Assembly: GCA_002335845.1 (NCBI GenBank)
Contig: DDCV01000046.1
Location: forward strand, 17,700-24,784
Reading direction: 5' to 3'
DNA: 7,085 nt
From: Rickettsiales bacterium UBA1997
GTDB lineage: Bacteria > Pseudomonadota > Alphaproteobacteria > Rickettsiales > UBA1997
Position numbers and translations under genes: made by a program. This document shows, piece after piece, positions 1 through 6,728 of the stretch. Under the pieces are notes generated by a model. It saw only the letters and a program-made list of their open reading frames with translations, was not told the origin of the DNA and searched no databases. Position 1 is the first letter of the stretch; every line of letters starts with the position of its first letter.

Positions 1-510
1 TAATTTTGGTTTATGTTTTTTAGCCAAATCTCTTACTTGATCATAATCAATTAAGCCATCATCTTCTTTAATACCATATTGTACTGAATTTAACCACATG
101 CCCGAAATTGTTCTCATGGCGCCATGGGTTAAATGACCACCTGCAGCTAAACTCATACCTAAAATTGTATCATGAGGCTGTAAAAGAGCTAAATAAACCG
201 CTAAATTGGCGCTAGCGCCAGAATGCGGCTGAACATTAGCAAATTTTGTGTTAAATAATTTACAAACCCTCTTTATTGCCAAATCTTCAACTTCATCATA
301 AAACTCACAACCGCCATAATATCTTTTTTTAGGGTAGCCTTCGGCATATTTGTTGGTAAAAATAGATCCCTGAGCTTGTAAAACCGCTTTACTAACTATA
401 TTTTCTGAAGCAATTAGTTCAATTTGATCTTTTTGACGCGACATTTCTTGATCAAGAAGGTCAGAGATTTTTGGGTCAATATCTTGTATAGTTGAGGTAA
501 AAAATGTCAT
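1..510 (-). CDS. glyA: Serine hydroxymethyltransferase, N-terminal 170 residues (gene cut by window edge)
   Basis: This PLP enzyme interconverts serine and glycine while passing a one-carbon unit to or from tetrahydrofolate, in the cytoplasm. The visible 170 residues match the family from its start: IELIASEN (30-37), NKYAEGYP (53-60, with the conserved active-site Tyr55), RYYGG (63-67), NVQPHSG (92-98) and GGHLTHG (124-130). About 240 further residues, including the PLP-binding lysine, lie beyond position 1. The ATG is at 508-510 and gives the usual N-terminal length. It overlaps the stop codon of the upstream Fic gene as ATGA, so glyA is probably translated by coupling to fic. Only a weak purine stretch (AAGAA) precedes the start. 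No frameshift or unusual substitution is seen in the visible part. Identity is near certain; the only uncertainty is whether the rest of the gene is intact. Confidence 0.97.
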   Translation of the reverse strand, partial: MTFFTSTIQDIDPKISDLLDQEMSRQKDQIELIASENIVSKAVLQAQGSIFTNKYAEGYPKKRYYGGCEFYDEVEDLAIKRVCKLFNTKFANVQPHSGASANLAVYLALLQPHDTILGMSLAAGGHLTHGAMRTISGMWLNSVQYGIKEDDGLIDYDQVRDLAKKHKPKL

Positions 511-1844
511 AATTGTTTTTCTTTTAAAATTCTTAGATGATGTTTTTTTTCTGATTTAATAATTTTTGTGATTTCGTCACTAGTTAATTGCTGATTATAT
601 GATTTTTTTATTTCATTTCGTTTAAAAGGAAAAAATCTACTAGAGCAGTCAGCATAATAAATAATAAAATTTTTAGAACGAAAAGATATATTTAGTTTAG
701 CTTTATACTCCTCATCGCTATAAAATATATAAAGAAAGTCAATTTCCAATATATTTTCATCTAATGAAGAGGATGTAATAAAATCTAAAAACTCATTCTT
801 GCATTTGAAAGTAATTTTATAACCATCCATAGCATAAGAATTCATAACTGAAATTTCTACTCTCTTATAAAATCCATCAAACTTCTTGCAGGCTGCAATA
901 AATTCTTCAAAAAGCTTCTTCAGGGAGTTTTTAGCTAATTTTTGAATATTTTCTGTGGTTTTATACTCATCATTATTCTTTTTGATATTTTTGTAAGTGG
1001 CTTTTAAAACGGCAATTTCTTTATCTAAATCATCTTCTTCTTCAATTTCTTCACCCTTAGCACCTTTTATCATAATTTGTAGTGAATAACAAAGATTTTG
1101 GGCAATATATTCAACAAAATCCTCAAAAACTCCACCATCAGCTTTTCTTAAAGAGTTGAGATAGTTTGTTTTGTCGCTAGTTTTTATGATTACAGGCGGG
1201 AAGTGAAATTTCATTAAAATAAAATTCATCAATATTCTAGCAATGCGACCATTACCATCGTCAAATGGATGTATTCTAATAAATTTATAATGAAAAGAAG
1301 AGGCTATTATTACAGGATCAAAATCTTTTTTTTTCAATTCCGCTTCATACCAATTTATTAAATCAGTCATTTTGGCTGGTGTTTCTTCGGGCGTGGCAAA
1401 ATAAAAAATTTCACCAGTTGTAGTTTTTACATGGTTTGGTGTGGATTTATATTTGCCGATTTCAATTAGTTTTTTAGTCTTGTTGCCATCAATAGTCTGC
1501 ACATCAACATAGTAAGGTTTTTTGATTATAATTTGATGTAACTCACGAATGAAGTTTTGAGTTAGGGGGCGATTAGATTTTACAATATCTTCAACTAGTT
1601 TTATGGCATCATTATGACCTTCAATTTCTAAATGATCTTTTAGTGGCTTGCCAGAGGAAGTTACTCCATGCAAAAGTAACATTTTGGTTTCGCCAAAATT
1701 TAGTGAATTACCTTCAATGTTATTTGAATGAAAATTCCAATCTAACCTAAATTTGCTAATTATTTTTTGCTCTTGCTCACTGTTAATCGGTCGCAAATCA
1801 TCAAGCTTCTTTTTTAAATCATATGCTTGTGCAATATATTTCAT
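507..1844 (-). CDS. Fic-domain protein, probable self-inhibited AMP-transferase (class II Fic)
   Basis: Fic enzymes usually transfer AMP from ATP to a hydroxyl side chain of a target protein. The full catalytic motif HPFDDGNGR is at residues 192-200, with catalytic His192, the metal-binding acidic residue Asp196, and the second arginine at 203. SNNIEGN at 40-46 fits the (S/T)xxxE(G/N) inhibitory motif, and its Glu44 would be expected to hold ATP in a non-productive pose. An inhibitory helix placed before the Fic core defines class II, so no separate antitoxin is needed, and none is seen. The Fic core spans roughly 60-255. An acidic linker (about 264-275) leads to a C-terminal region of about 170 residues that I do not recognise; no winged helix is evident. 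The gene lies 24 nt after the S49 peptidase gene and overlaps glyA by ATGA. Base composition resembles its neighbours. The target is unknown. Family assignment is secure; the AMPylation activity is inferred from the motif. Confidence 0.93.
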   Translation of the reverse strand: MKYIAQAYDLKKKLDDLRPINSEQEQKIISKFRLDWNFHSNNIEGNSLNFGETKMLLLHGVTSSGKPLKDHLEIEGHNDAIKLVEDIVKSNRPLTQNFIRELHQIIIKKPYYVDVQTIDGNKTKKLIEIGKYKSTPNHVKTTTGEIFYFATPEETPAKMTDLINWYEAELKKKDFDPVIIASSFHYKFIRIHPFDDGNGRIARILMNFILMKFHFPPVIIKTSDKTNYLNSLRKADGGVFEDFVEYIAQNLCYSLQIMIKGAKGEEIEEEDDLDKEIAVLKATYKNIKKNNDEYKTTENIQKLAKNSLKKLFEEFIAACKKFDGFYKRVEISVMNSYAMDGYKITFKCKNEFLDFITSSSLDENILEIDFLYIFYSDEEYKAKLNISFRSKNFIIYYADCSSRFFPFKRNEIKKSYNQQLTSDEITKIIKSEKKHHLRILKEKQL

Positions 1845-1868
1845 TACTTATGAACTGGTTAATAATAT

Positions 1869-2798
1869 TTACAATCCAAATTTATTAAAGCTTAACTTCT
1901 CTTCAATTTTATTAATTAATTTATCAGATAATTCAGTTTTTTCGCTAAAAAAACTCTTAATAAATGACTTTTTAGCTGTAATGTTGATTATTTTAACTTT
2001 TTTACCATATTTTTGCTGCAATTTTTCTCTTATATCACAAATTTCGTCGATTAAACCAAGATCTTTGGCAGTTTTTCCAGACCAAAATGCTCCAGAAAAT
2101 ATTTTATCTTCACCAATATCTTTAAGAGATTTTTCTAATTTTTTGCCACGAGAGGTGCGCACCATGTCTTTAAAGCTATTAAATATATCTTTTTGGGCTG
2201 ATTTTAATATATCTATATTTTCTTTAACTTCGGGTACAAATGGATCGAGAATAGCTTTATTTTTTCCTTCTGTGTAAATGCGGCGCTCAACACCGATTTT
2301 TTTTATCAGATCAACAAAACCAAAGCCAGAAAAAATAACACCTATACTGCCAATAATTGATGAATTATGGGCGTAAACCTCATCACCACTTAATAATAAC
2401 CAATAGCCACCAGAGGCGGCAACATCGTGAGCAAATGTAAAAACAGGAATTTTTTTCTCTTTGGATAGATTGCGAATAGCATTGTAAATAAGTTCAGATT
2501 GAACAGGAGATCCGCCGGGGGAGTTTATAATAATAGCAACAGATTTTACATCATCTATTTTAAAGGCTTTTTCAAGAAGGGGTAGGGTATTTTCATAATT
2601 TATGCCGGATGATATTTTGGAGTCGCGACCGATGACGCCCTGTAAGTTGATGCAGGCAACCTTTGGATCTTTGCTAGTAAAATTATTTTTGATGAATTTT
2701 TTAACTTTTGCTAAAGTTATTTTTTTTAAATTAAATGTTTCCAGATATGGTTTTTTTAAATTAAATTTTTTTGGTTCGGTATTTTTTGCTTTTGTCAT
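1869..2798 (-). CDS. sppA: S49-family serine peptidase (SppA/protease IV type), without an evident membrane anchor
   Basis: S49 peptidases are Ser-Lys proteases; SppA members degrade signal-peptide remnants or membrane-associated peptides. Family signatures include INSPGGSP (91-98), the nucleophile motif AASGGYW (127-133, Ser129) and GSIGV (150-154). The general base is probably Lys181, in GKNK at 178-181. The 52-residue Ser-Lys spacing agrees with single-domain SppA enzymes. At 309 residues it is the short single-domain form, not the roughly 600-residue tandem enterobacterial protein. The first 45 residues are lysine-rich and hold no hydrophobic segment, so I see neither a signal peptide nor a transmembrane anchor; short alphaproteobacterial S49 proteins are often like this. 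The gene starts 8 nt after the leuC stop and ends 24 nt before fic, which implies co-transcription. No good Shine-Dalgarno precedes the ATG. The exact substrate and the true SppA role are uncertain. Confidence 0.9.
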   Translation of the reverse strand: MTKAKNTEPKKFNLKKPYLETFNLKKITLAKVKKFIKNNFTSKDPKVACINLQGVIGRDSKISSGINYENTLPLLEKAFKIDDVKSVAIIINSPGGSPVQSELIYNAIRNLSKEKKIPVFTFAHDVAASGGYWLLLSGDEVYAHNSSIIGSIGVIFSGFGFVDLIKKIGVERRIYTEGKNKAILDPFVPEVKENIDILKSAQKDIFNSFKDMVRTSRGKKLEKSLKDIGEDKIFSGAFWSGKTAKDLGLIDEICDIREKLQQKYGKKVKIINITAKKSFIKSFFSEKTELSDKLINKIEEKLSFNKFGL

Positions 2799-2806
2799 CT
2801 ATTTAT

Positions 2807-4240
2807 TTAGTTGATTTTAAAATTCCTAATATCAGTAAGGTGTCCATTTATTGCAGCTGCAACAGCCATCTCTGGACTCATGAGATGAGTTCTGCCGCCG
2901 CGTCCTTGGCGACCTTCAAAGTTGCGATTTGATGTTGAAGCGCATCTTTCACCACTTTCTAATTTGTCTGCATTCATAGCCAAACACATTGAGCAGCCAG
3001 GTTGGCGCCATTCAAATCCAGATTCAATAAAAATTTTATCCAAACCTTCTGCTTCAGCTTGTTCTTTTACAAGCCCAGAACCTGGAACAATCATAGCTAA
3101 TTTTATAGAATTTGAAACTTTATGACCTTTGGCAAATATTGCTGCGCGTCTTAAATCTTCAATACGACCATTGGTGCATGAGCCAATGAAAACTTTATCA
3201 ATAGCGATGTCTTGCAATGAAGTTCCAGATTCTAATCCCATATATTCCAAAGATCTTTTTACTGCAACTTGCTTAGCTTTGTCTTTAAAGTCAGTAGGAA
3301 ATGGCACTGTGCTGGTAATTGGCAAGGAATCTTCAGGGCTAGTTCCCCAGGTAACTTGCGGACTTATATCTTCAGCTGCTAGATAAACTTCTTTATCGTA
3401 ATGCGCATTATTATCCGACTTTAGCGACTCCCAATATTCCATAGCATCATCAAAATGTTTGCCTTCTGGAGATAAAGGGCGATTTTTTAAATAATCAAAT
3501 GTTACTTTGTCAGGTGCAATTAGACCCGCTCTTGCCCCAGCCTCAATAGACATATTACATATTGTCATGCGGCCTTCCATAGAAAGACTTTCTATGGCTG
3601 ATCCTGAATACTCAATAACATATCCAGTTGCGCCAGCAGTTCCTATTTTGCCAATTATTGCTAAAATAATATCTTTAGCTGTTACTCCTTTTTTTAAAAT
3701 GCCATCAACCTTAACTAAGAAGTTTTTAGCCTTTCTTTGTATCAAGGTTTGCGTTGCCAAAACATGTTCCACTTCGGAAGTTCCAATACCAAAAGCCAAG
3801 GCTCCAAAGGCACCGTGAGTTGATGTATGGCTATCTCCACAAACTATAGTCATTCCTGGCTGAGTCAATCCTTGTTCAGGGCCTACAATATGAACAATTC
3901 CTTGCTTCTTATTATCGAGATCAAAATATTTAATACCAAACTCAGAGCAATTGTTTTCCAGAGTTTCTACTTGGATACGCGAGGTTTTATCTTTTATACC
4001 CTTGGTGCCATTTCCCCTATCAGCGCTTGTTGTTGGAACATTGTGATCGGCAACTGCGAGATGAGCTTCTGGTCTGCGAGGCTTGCGATTACTCATTCTT
4101 AGACCTTCAAAAGCCTGAGGAGATGTTACTTCATGAATTAGTTGGCGATCAATATATATTAGTGAGGAATTTTTGTTGTCATCAACAAGATGCAAGTCCC
4201 AAATTTTATCATATAGAGTTTTTGCAATATTATCGTTCAT
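2807..4240 (-). CDS. leuC: 3-isopropylmalate dehydratase large subunit
   Basis: LeuC with LeuD forms isopropylmalate isomerase, which converts 2-isopropylmalate to 3-isopropylmalate in leucine biosynthesis using a [4Fe-4S] cluster. The protein is full length for the family (477 residues). It opens with the typical [11 protein letters not shown] (8-18), then [19 protein letters not shown] (30-48), [12 protein letters not shown] (135-146) and [14 protein letters not shown] (153-166). The three cluster cysteines are present: Cys355 in GSCTNGR, and Cys416 and Cys419 in PGCSMC. Substrate-side residues in [15 protein letters not shown] (442-456) are also conserved. The ATG at 4238-4240 gives the normal N-terminus; no convincing Shine-Dalgarno lies upstream. 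It is the first gene of the minus-strand run leuC, S49 peptidase, fic, glyA. No leuD follows directly, so the small subunit must be encoded elsewhere. Identity is certain, and no damage is seen. Confidence 0.98.
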   Translation of the reverse strand: MNDNIAKTLYDKIWDLHLVDDNKNSSLIYIDRQLIHEVTSPQAFEGLRMSNRKPRRPEAHLAVADHNVPTTSADRGNGTKGIKDKTSRIQVETLENNCSEFGIKYFDLDNKKQGIVHIVGPEQGLTQPGMTIVCGDSHTSTHGAFGALAFGIGTSEVEHVLATQTLIQRKAKNFLVKVDGILKKGVTAKDIILAIIGKIGTAGATGYVIEYSGSAIESLSMEGRMTICNMSIEAGARAGLIAPDKVTFDYLKNRPLSPEGKHFDDAMEYWESLKSDNNAHYDKEVYLAAEDISPQVTWGTSPEDSLPITSTVPFPTDFKDKAKQVAVKRSLEYMGLESGTSLQDIAIDKVFIGSCTNGRIEDLRRAAIFAKGHKVSNSIKLAMIVPGSGLVKEQAEAEGLDKIFIESGFEWRQPGCSMCLAMNADKLESGERCASTSNRNFEGRQGRGGRTHLMSPEMAVAAAINGHLTDIRNFKIN

Positions 4241-4281
4241 TTGATATTAGAGGTTATGTTGTTTGTCATAAGTTAAATACA

Positions 4282-4312
4282 GTTATAATTGCATTAATTA
4301 TTTTATTTGCAA
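4282..4312 (-). promoter_or_regulatory. Weak candidate promoter for the leuC run
   Basis: On the minus strand, TTGCAA (4307-4312) and TATAAC (4282-4287) could serve as -35 and -10 boxes for the leuC transcript. The 19-nt spacer is longer than ideal. The -10 box ends about 41 nt before the leuC ATG. The pilin terminator at 4402-4435 isolates this gap from upstream transcription, so a promoter is expected somewhere in 4241-4400. This particular pair of boxes is a guess in AT-rich DNA. Confidence 0.2.
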
Positions 4313-4401
4313 GCAATACCAAATCCTTTGAATTTGTGAACTGGTTAACATATGGAGATATGGATGGGAATTGGTATAAGAGCCAATAAAGAGTAAGCAT
4401 A

Positions 4402-4435
4402 AAAAAAGCCAGTCCAAATATAGACTGGCTTTTTT
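4402..4435. terminator. Bidirectional Rho-independent terminator
   Basis: A perfect 7-bp GC-containing stem, GCCAGTC (4408-4414) with GACTGGC (4423-4429), closes an 8-nt loop. It is flanked by an A-run on the left and a T-run on the right, which extend the pairing to 13 bp. In either direction the hairpin is followed by a run of U. On the minus strand it sits 26 nt after the pilin-like gene's stop and is its natural terminator. On the plus strand it lies 12 nt after the stop of a start-less open frame that ends at 4389. Confidence 0.92.
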
Positions 4436-4461
4436 AGTAATTTTAATGCTGCAATAGATGT

Positions 4462-5406
4462 TTAATTTGCAATATTTATTCCATATTTTGCACCAAGATA
4501 GTCATTTACTGCGGATATTTCATCATCTTTTAGAGCTTTATCAAAAACTATTATTTCAGAAATTTGTCCGTTAAAATGATTTGCGGTGCCATTCATAGTA
4601 TTTCCTACTACAAATTCACCAGCTCCAATAGCTAGAGTTATTTCGTCATTAGCATTAGTGCCTTTATTTGAGGATCCTGATATGGTTGCTGTATTTGAGT
4701 TAGTGTAGATGTCGATGTTGTCAGTGGTTGCTGCAGTAACAATCTCATCATCATTATTAACAGTTATGATACTGATATAGCTGCGACCCGCTTCTATTGT
4801 AGAGTCTGCTTGATTAAAATTATTAGTACCACCGTGAAATCCATAAGTGCCTGTTGCAGCTTGACCAATTCCACCAATTAAATCATTAGTACCAACGGCA
4901 TCGCCTTGCGCAGCTATAATGCCTGATCCAACTACTGTTGGACTCCATACTGCGACAAAAGTGTAGCTATCGTCACCAGCAGTAATTGGCATTGAAGTAG
5001 TATTGGTGTTAGTGAATTCATCTGCTGTGCCATCAAACTCTATACTTGGTAATCCTGAGATTCCACTTTTAATATATTGAGGATCACCTGCTGCAGTAAG
5101 ATCTATTCGATCTTGTCTTCTAACTACTCTATTATCTCTCCATGTTACTGGAACTGCGTCATATTCTGTTGTATTATCTTCAGCGTCAACAACTGATGTT
5201 TCTCTAGTGGTTTCAAGCCATAAAGATAATCCTGTAATTGAATTAATCGGGGATGAGTTGGTGATAGATTGAGCGGTTGTAAGCTTTATGTTTTGATAAA
5301 GATCTTGTCCTTTAACTACTGCACCAACTAATATACCTATAATAAGTATTACTATTGAAAGCTCAATTAGAGAGAAGGCTTTTATTTTTTTATTATTGAT
5401 TTTCAT
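4462..5406 (-). CDS. Prepilin-like protein: type IV pilin leader fused to a LamG/concanavalin-like domain
   Basis: The N-terminus is a class III prepilin leader: a short basic stretch (MKINNKKIKA) followed by the cleavage site KA/FSLIE between residues 10 and 11. The conserved Glu is at mature position 5 (Glu15), and a hydrophobic helix runs from about 11 to 31. A prepilin peptidase would cut after Ala10 and methylate Phe11; the helix then anchors the protein in the inner membrane or packs into a pilus or pseudopilus. From about residue 58 the protein changes to a beta-rich, Thr/Asn/Gly-rich, cysteine-free domain with LamG/ConA-like signatures: GLSLWLETT (59-67), PSIEFDG (120-126) and, near the end, GQISEIIVFDKAL (280-292) followed by a YLGAKYGI close. 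Such domains often bind carbohydrate, but the ligand is unknown. The gene stands alone, with its own terminator downstream and a 349-nt divergent region upstream. Whether it is a minor pilin, pseudopilin or adhesin cannot be settled here. Confidence 0.88.
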   Translation of the reverse strand: MKINNKKIKAFSLIELSIVILIIGILVGAVVKGQDLYQNIKLTTAQSITNSSPINSITGLSLWLETTRETSVVDAEDNTTEYDAVPVTWRDNRVVRRQDRIDLTAAGDPQYIKSGISGLPSIEFDGTADEFTNTNTTSMPITAGDDSYTFVAVWSPTVVGSGIIAAQGDAVGTNDLIGGIGQAATGTYGFHGGTNNFNQADSTIEAGRSYISIITVNNDDEIVTAATTDNIDIYTNSNTATISGSSNKGTNANDEITLAIGAGEFVVGNTMNGTANHFNGQISEIIVFDKALKDDEISAVNDYLGAKYGINIAN

Positions 5407-5449
5407 GATTTTATCTTAAAATTAATTTATTGTAAAATTGAATTGGTAA

Positions 5450-5501
5450 AAAACTATCTGACTTAAAATTAATGACCATTAACTTTAAGTTGAATAGTTT
5501 T
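5450..5501. repeat. Imperfect palindrome upstream of the prepilin-like gene
   Basis: The core 5461-5490 is a 30-nt palindrome: ACTTAAA, one mismatch, TTAATG, a 2-nt centre, CATTAA, one mismatch, TTTAAGT. After three mismatched positions, pairing resumes with AAAACTAT (5450-5457) against ATAGTTTT (5494-5501) around the same centre. All five arm mismatches are A/C or G/T type, so some would form G-U wobbles in RNA on one strand or the other. It lies 44 nt upstream of the pilin ATG, so it could be a 5' leader hairpin or an operator. There is no U-run, so it is not a terminator. Confidence 0.6.
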
Positions 5502-5648
5502 ATTCATCAACTCAGCTACTTAATACCGTAACTAGATATTTGTCTACTTTTAAAACACAAGTATTTGTATGCGTATCGTAAGTCTAAATTAAAATTTGGC
5601 TCGTTAATTAAAATTAAGCAAATAAAAAATCACTTTTTTTTCTCACTT

Positions 5649-5684
5649 AATTCATTTTAGCTTCAAAAGCGAAATAAATGAATT
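5649..5684. repeat. Short inverted repeat upstream of yebC
   Basis: AATTCATTT (5649-5657) pairs with AAATGAATT (5676-5684), a perfect 9-bp outer stem. Inside it, GCTT (5660-5663) pairs with AAGC (5667-5670) around a 3-nt loop, with an uneven internal loop between the stems. It ends 71 nt before the yebC ATG. Confidence 0.45.
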
Positions 5685-5695
5685 ATTGCTTTAGG

Positions 5696-5701
5696 TATAA
5701 A
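5696..5701 (+). promoter_or_regulatory. Candidate -10 box for yebC
   Basis: TATAAA at 5696-5701, 54 nt before the yebC ATG, is a good -10 hexamer, but no convincing -35 lies 16-18 nt upstream. The expected -35 position (about 5673-5678) overlaps the right arm of the inverted repeat at 5649-5684, so a protein bound there could block the promoter. This is inference from spacing in AT-rich DNA. Confidence 0.25.
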
Positions 5702-5755
5702 AAAATAAGCACCATTGAATAACAGATTTTTTTAAAAATTCAAACTATAAAATTT

Positions 5756-6502
5756 ATGGCTGGACATTCTCAATTTGCTAATATCAAGCATCGTAAAAAT
5801 GCTCAAGACAATAAGAGGTCTAAGCTTTTTACTAAGCTGCAACGAGAAATAACTGTGGCAGCAAGAACTGGTCAGCCTGATCCTGACTTTAATGCAAGGT
5901 TGCGTAGTGCAATTATTGAAGCTAAATCTAACAATATGCCGAAAGATCGAATTGACGGCGCAATAAAAAAAGTTATTAACGGCAATGATGGTGAAAATTT
6001 TGAAGAAATACGCTATGAAGGTTATGCTAATGGTGGAATCGCTATGATTGTTGAAGCTTTAACCGATAATCGCAATCGTACTGCTGGAGAAGTTAGAAGT
6101 ATTTTTTCTAAAATGGGAGGAGCTTTAGGGGAGACTGGATCCGTTGGTTTTTTATTTGACCATGTTGGCGTGATACAGTTTAAAAGTGATATAGCTTTGG
6201 AAGATGATGTATTAGAAACGGCAATAGAATGTGGAGCAATTGATGTTGAGTCAACAAAAGAAATTCACATTATTTTTTGTAAAGTTGTTGATTTTAGCGA
6301 TGTTAGAGATTCTTTGATAGAAAAATATGGCGACCCAATTTCTGCCAAGCTTGATTGGAGGGCTAAAGATTTAATTGAAATAGGAGATGTTGAGCAAGCT
6401 GAAAAGTTGCTAAAATTAATTGATTCCCTAGAAGATTTAGATGATGTGCAGTCTGTAACGGGAAATTATTCTTTTAGTGAAAAAGTTCTAGATTCTATTT
6501 AA
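5756..6502 (+). CDS. yebC: YebC/TACO1-family regulatory protein
   Basis: Members of this family act in the cytoplasm. They have been described both as DNA-binding transcriptional regulators and, more recently, as ribosome-associated factors that ease stalling during translation; mitochondrial TACO1 is the eukaryotic relative. The protein is full length for the family (248 residues) and opens with the signature MAGHSQFANIKHRKNAQD. It continues with KLFTKLQREI (24-32), NARLRSAI (46-53) and NMPKDRIDGAIKK (60-72), then the central YEGYANGGIA (87-96), DNRNRT (104-109) and GETGSVGFLF (125-134). The C-terminus has LEDLDDVQSV (225-234). The ATG at 5756 is the usual family start; no Shine-Dalgarno is visible before it. 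It is followed by a long palindrome and then purL on the same strand. No damage is seen. Which of the proposed molecular roles applies here cannot be told from sequence. Confidence 0.97.
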   Translation: MAGHSQFANIKHRKNAQDNKRSKLFTKLQREITVAARTGQPDPDFNARLRSAIIEAKSNNMPKDRIDGAIKKVINGNDGENFEEIRYEGYANGGIAMIVEALTDNRNRTAGEVRSIFSKMGGALGETGSVGFLFDHVGVIQFKSDIALEDDVLETAIECGAIDVESTKEIHIIFCKVVDFSDVRDSLIEKYGDPISAKLDWRAKDLIEIGDVEQAEKLLKLIDSLEDLDDVQSVTGNYSFSEKVLDSI

Positions 6503-6524
6503 ATATAAAGGCTGTAATTATTAT

Positions 6525-6687
6525 TATTAACCCGTGCACTAACTAGTTGACTTTTAACAAAAAGATTTTTTTTCTTGTAGATCTTGTTGAAAGCCATAGT
6601 ACTTACTGCTACTTTGGTTTTTCAAGAAGATCTTCAAGAAAGAAAATACCGCAGTTAAAAGTCAACTAGTTAGCGCATGGGTTAATA
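6525..6687. repeat. 163-nt long palindromic element between yebC and purL
   Basis: The outer arms 6525-6558 and 6654-6687 are 34 nt each and complementary at 32 positions; one exception (6534/6678) is a G-T wobble and the other (6538/6674) A-C. After a symmetric 6-nt internal loop (6559-6564 against 6648-6653), the inner arms 6565-6592 and 6620-6647 pair at 25 of 28 positions around the same centre. Pairing continues, with a 1-nt bulge, to an 8-nt loop at 6602-6609. The whole element is therefore one long hairpin, starting TATTAACCC and ending GGGTTAATA. It has no coding content and is too large for an ordinary terminator. Size and form fit a miniature inverted-repeat element or a Rickettsia palindromic element-like repeat. 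It begins 22 nt after the yebC stop and ends 41 nt before purL, so a read-through transcript would carry it as a strong structure. Confidence 0.85.
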
Positions 6688-6728
6688 CAAAGCGCCTGTA
6701 AATTAATATAACTAATATATCAAATCAG

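Larger units (their letters stand above)
5407..5755. other. AT-rich divergent intergenic region between the prepilin-like gene and yebC
   Basis: These 349 nt separate two genes that point away from each other, so both promoters should lie here. I find no open frame worth calling and no tRNA. It holds an imperfect palindrome at 5450-5501 and a smaller inverted repeat at 5649-5684, annotated separately, and an 8-T run at 5634-5641. The middle part (about 5510-5630) shows nothing recognisable. No strong paired -35/-10 was found for either gene. TACAAT on the minus strand, shortly before the pilin ATG, is a possible -10 without a good -35. Confidence 0.6.

Noticed and set aside
507..1868. Fic gene as half of a toxin-antitoxin pair
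   Set aside because: No small antitoxin gene is adjacent; the inhibitory motif is inside the same protein, and the neighbours are an S49 peptidase and glyA.
1753..4102. Several plus-strand open frames opposite the S49 peptidase and leuC genes
   Set aside because: They lie antisense to well-conserved genes, resemble no family I know, and follow from the codon composition of the true strand.
1851..4348. The 12-nt word TGAACTGGTTAA occurs at 1851-1862 and again at 4337-4348
   Set aside because: One shared 12-mer is expected by chance in 7 kb of AT-rich DNA, and the flanks do not match.
5415..5473. Direct repeat CTTAAAATTAAT at 5415-5426 and 5462-5473
   Set aside because: Low-complexity AT sequence; only two copies, no regular unit, and the second is part of the palindrome.
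6503..6728. Possible purine riboswitch or ordinary terminator ahead of purL
   Set aside because: No purine-aptamer core is recognisable, and the long hairpin lacks the short GC stem plus U-run of an intrinsic terminator.
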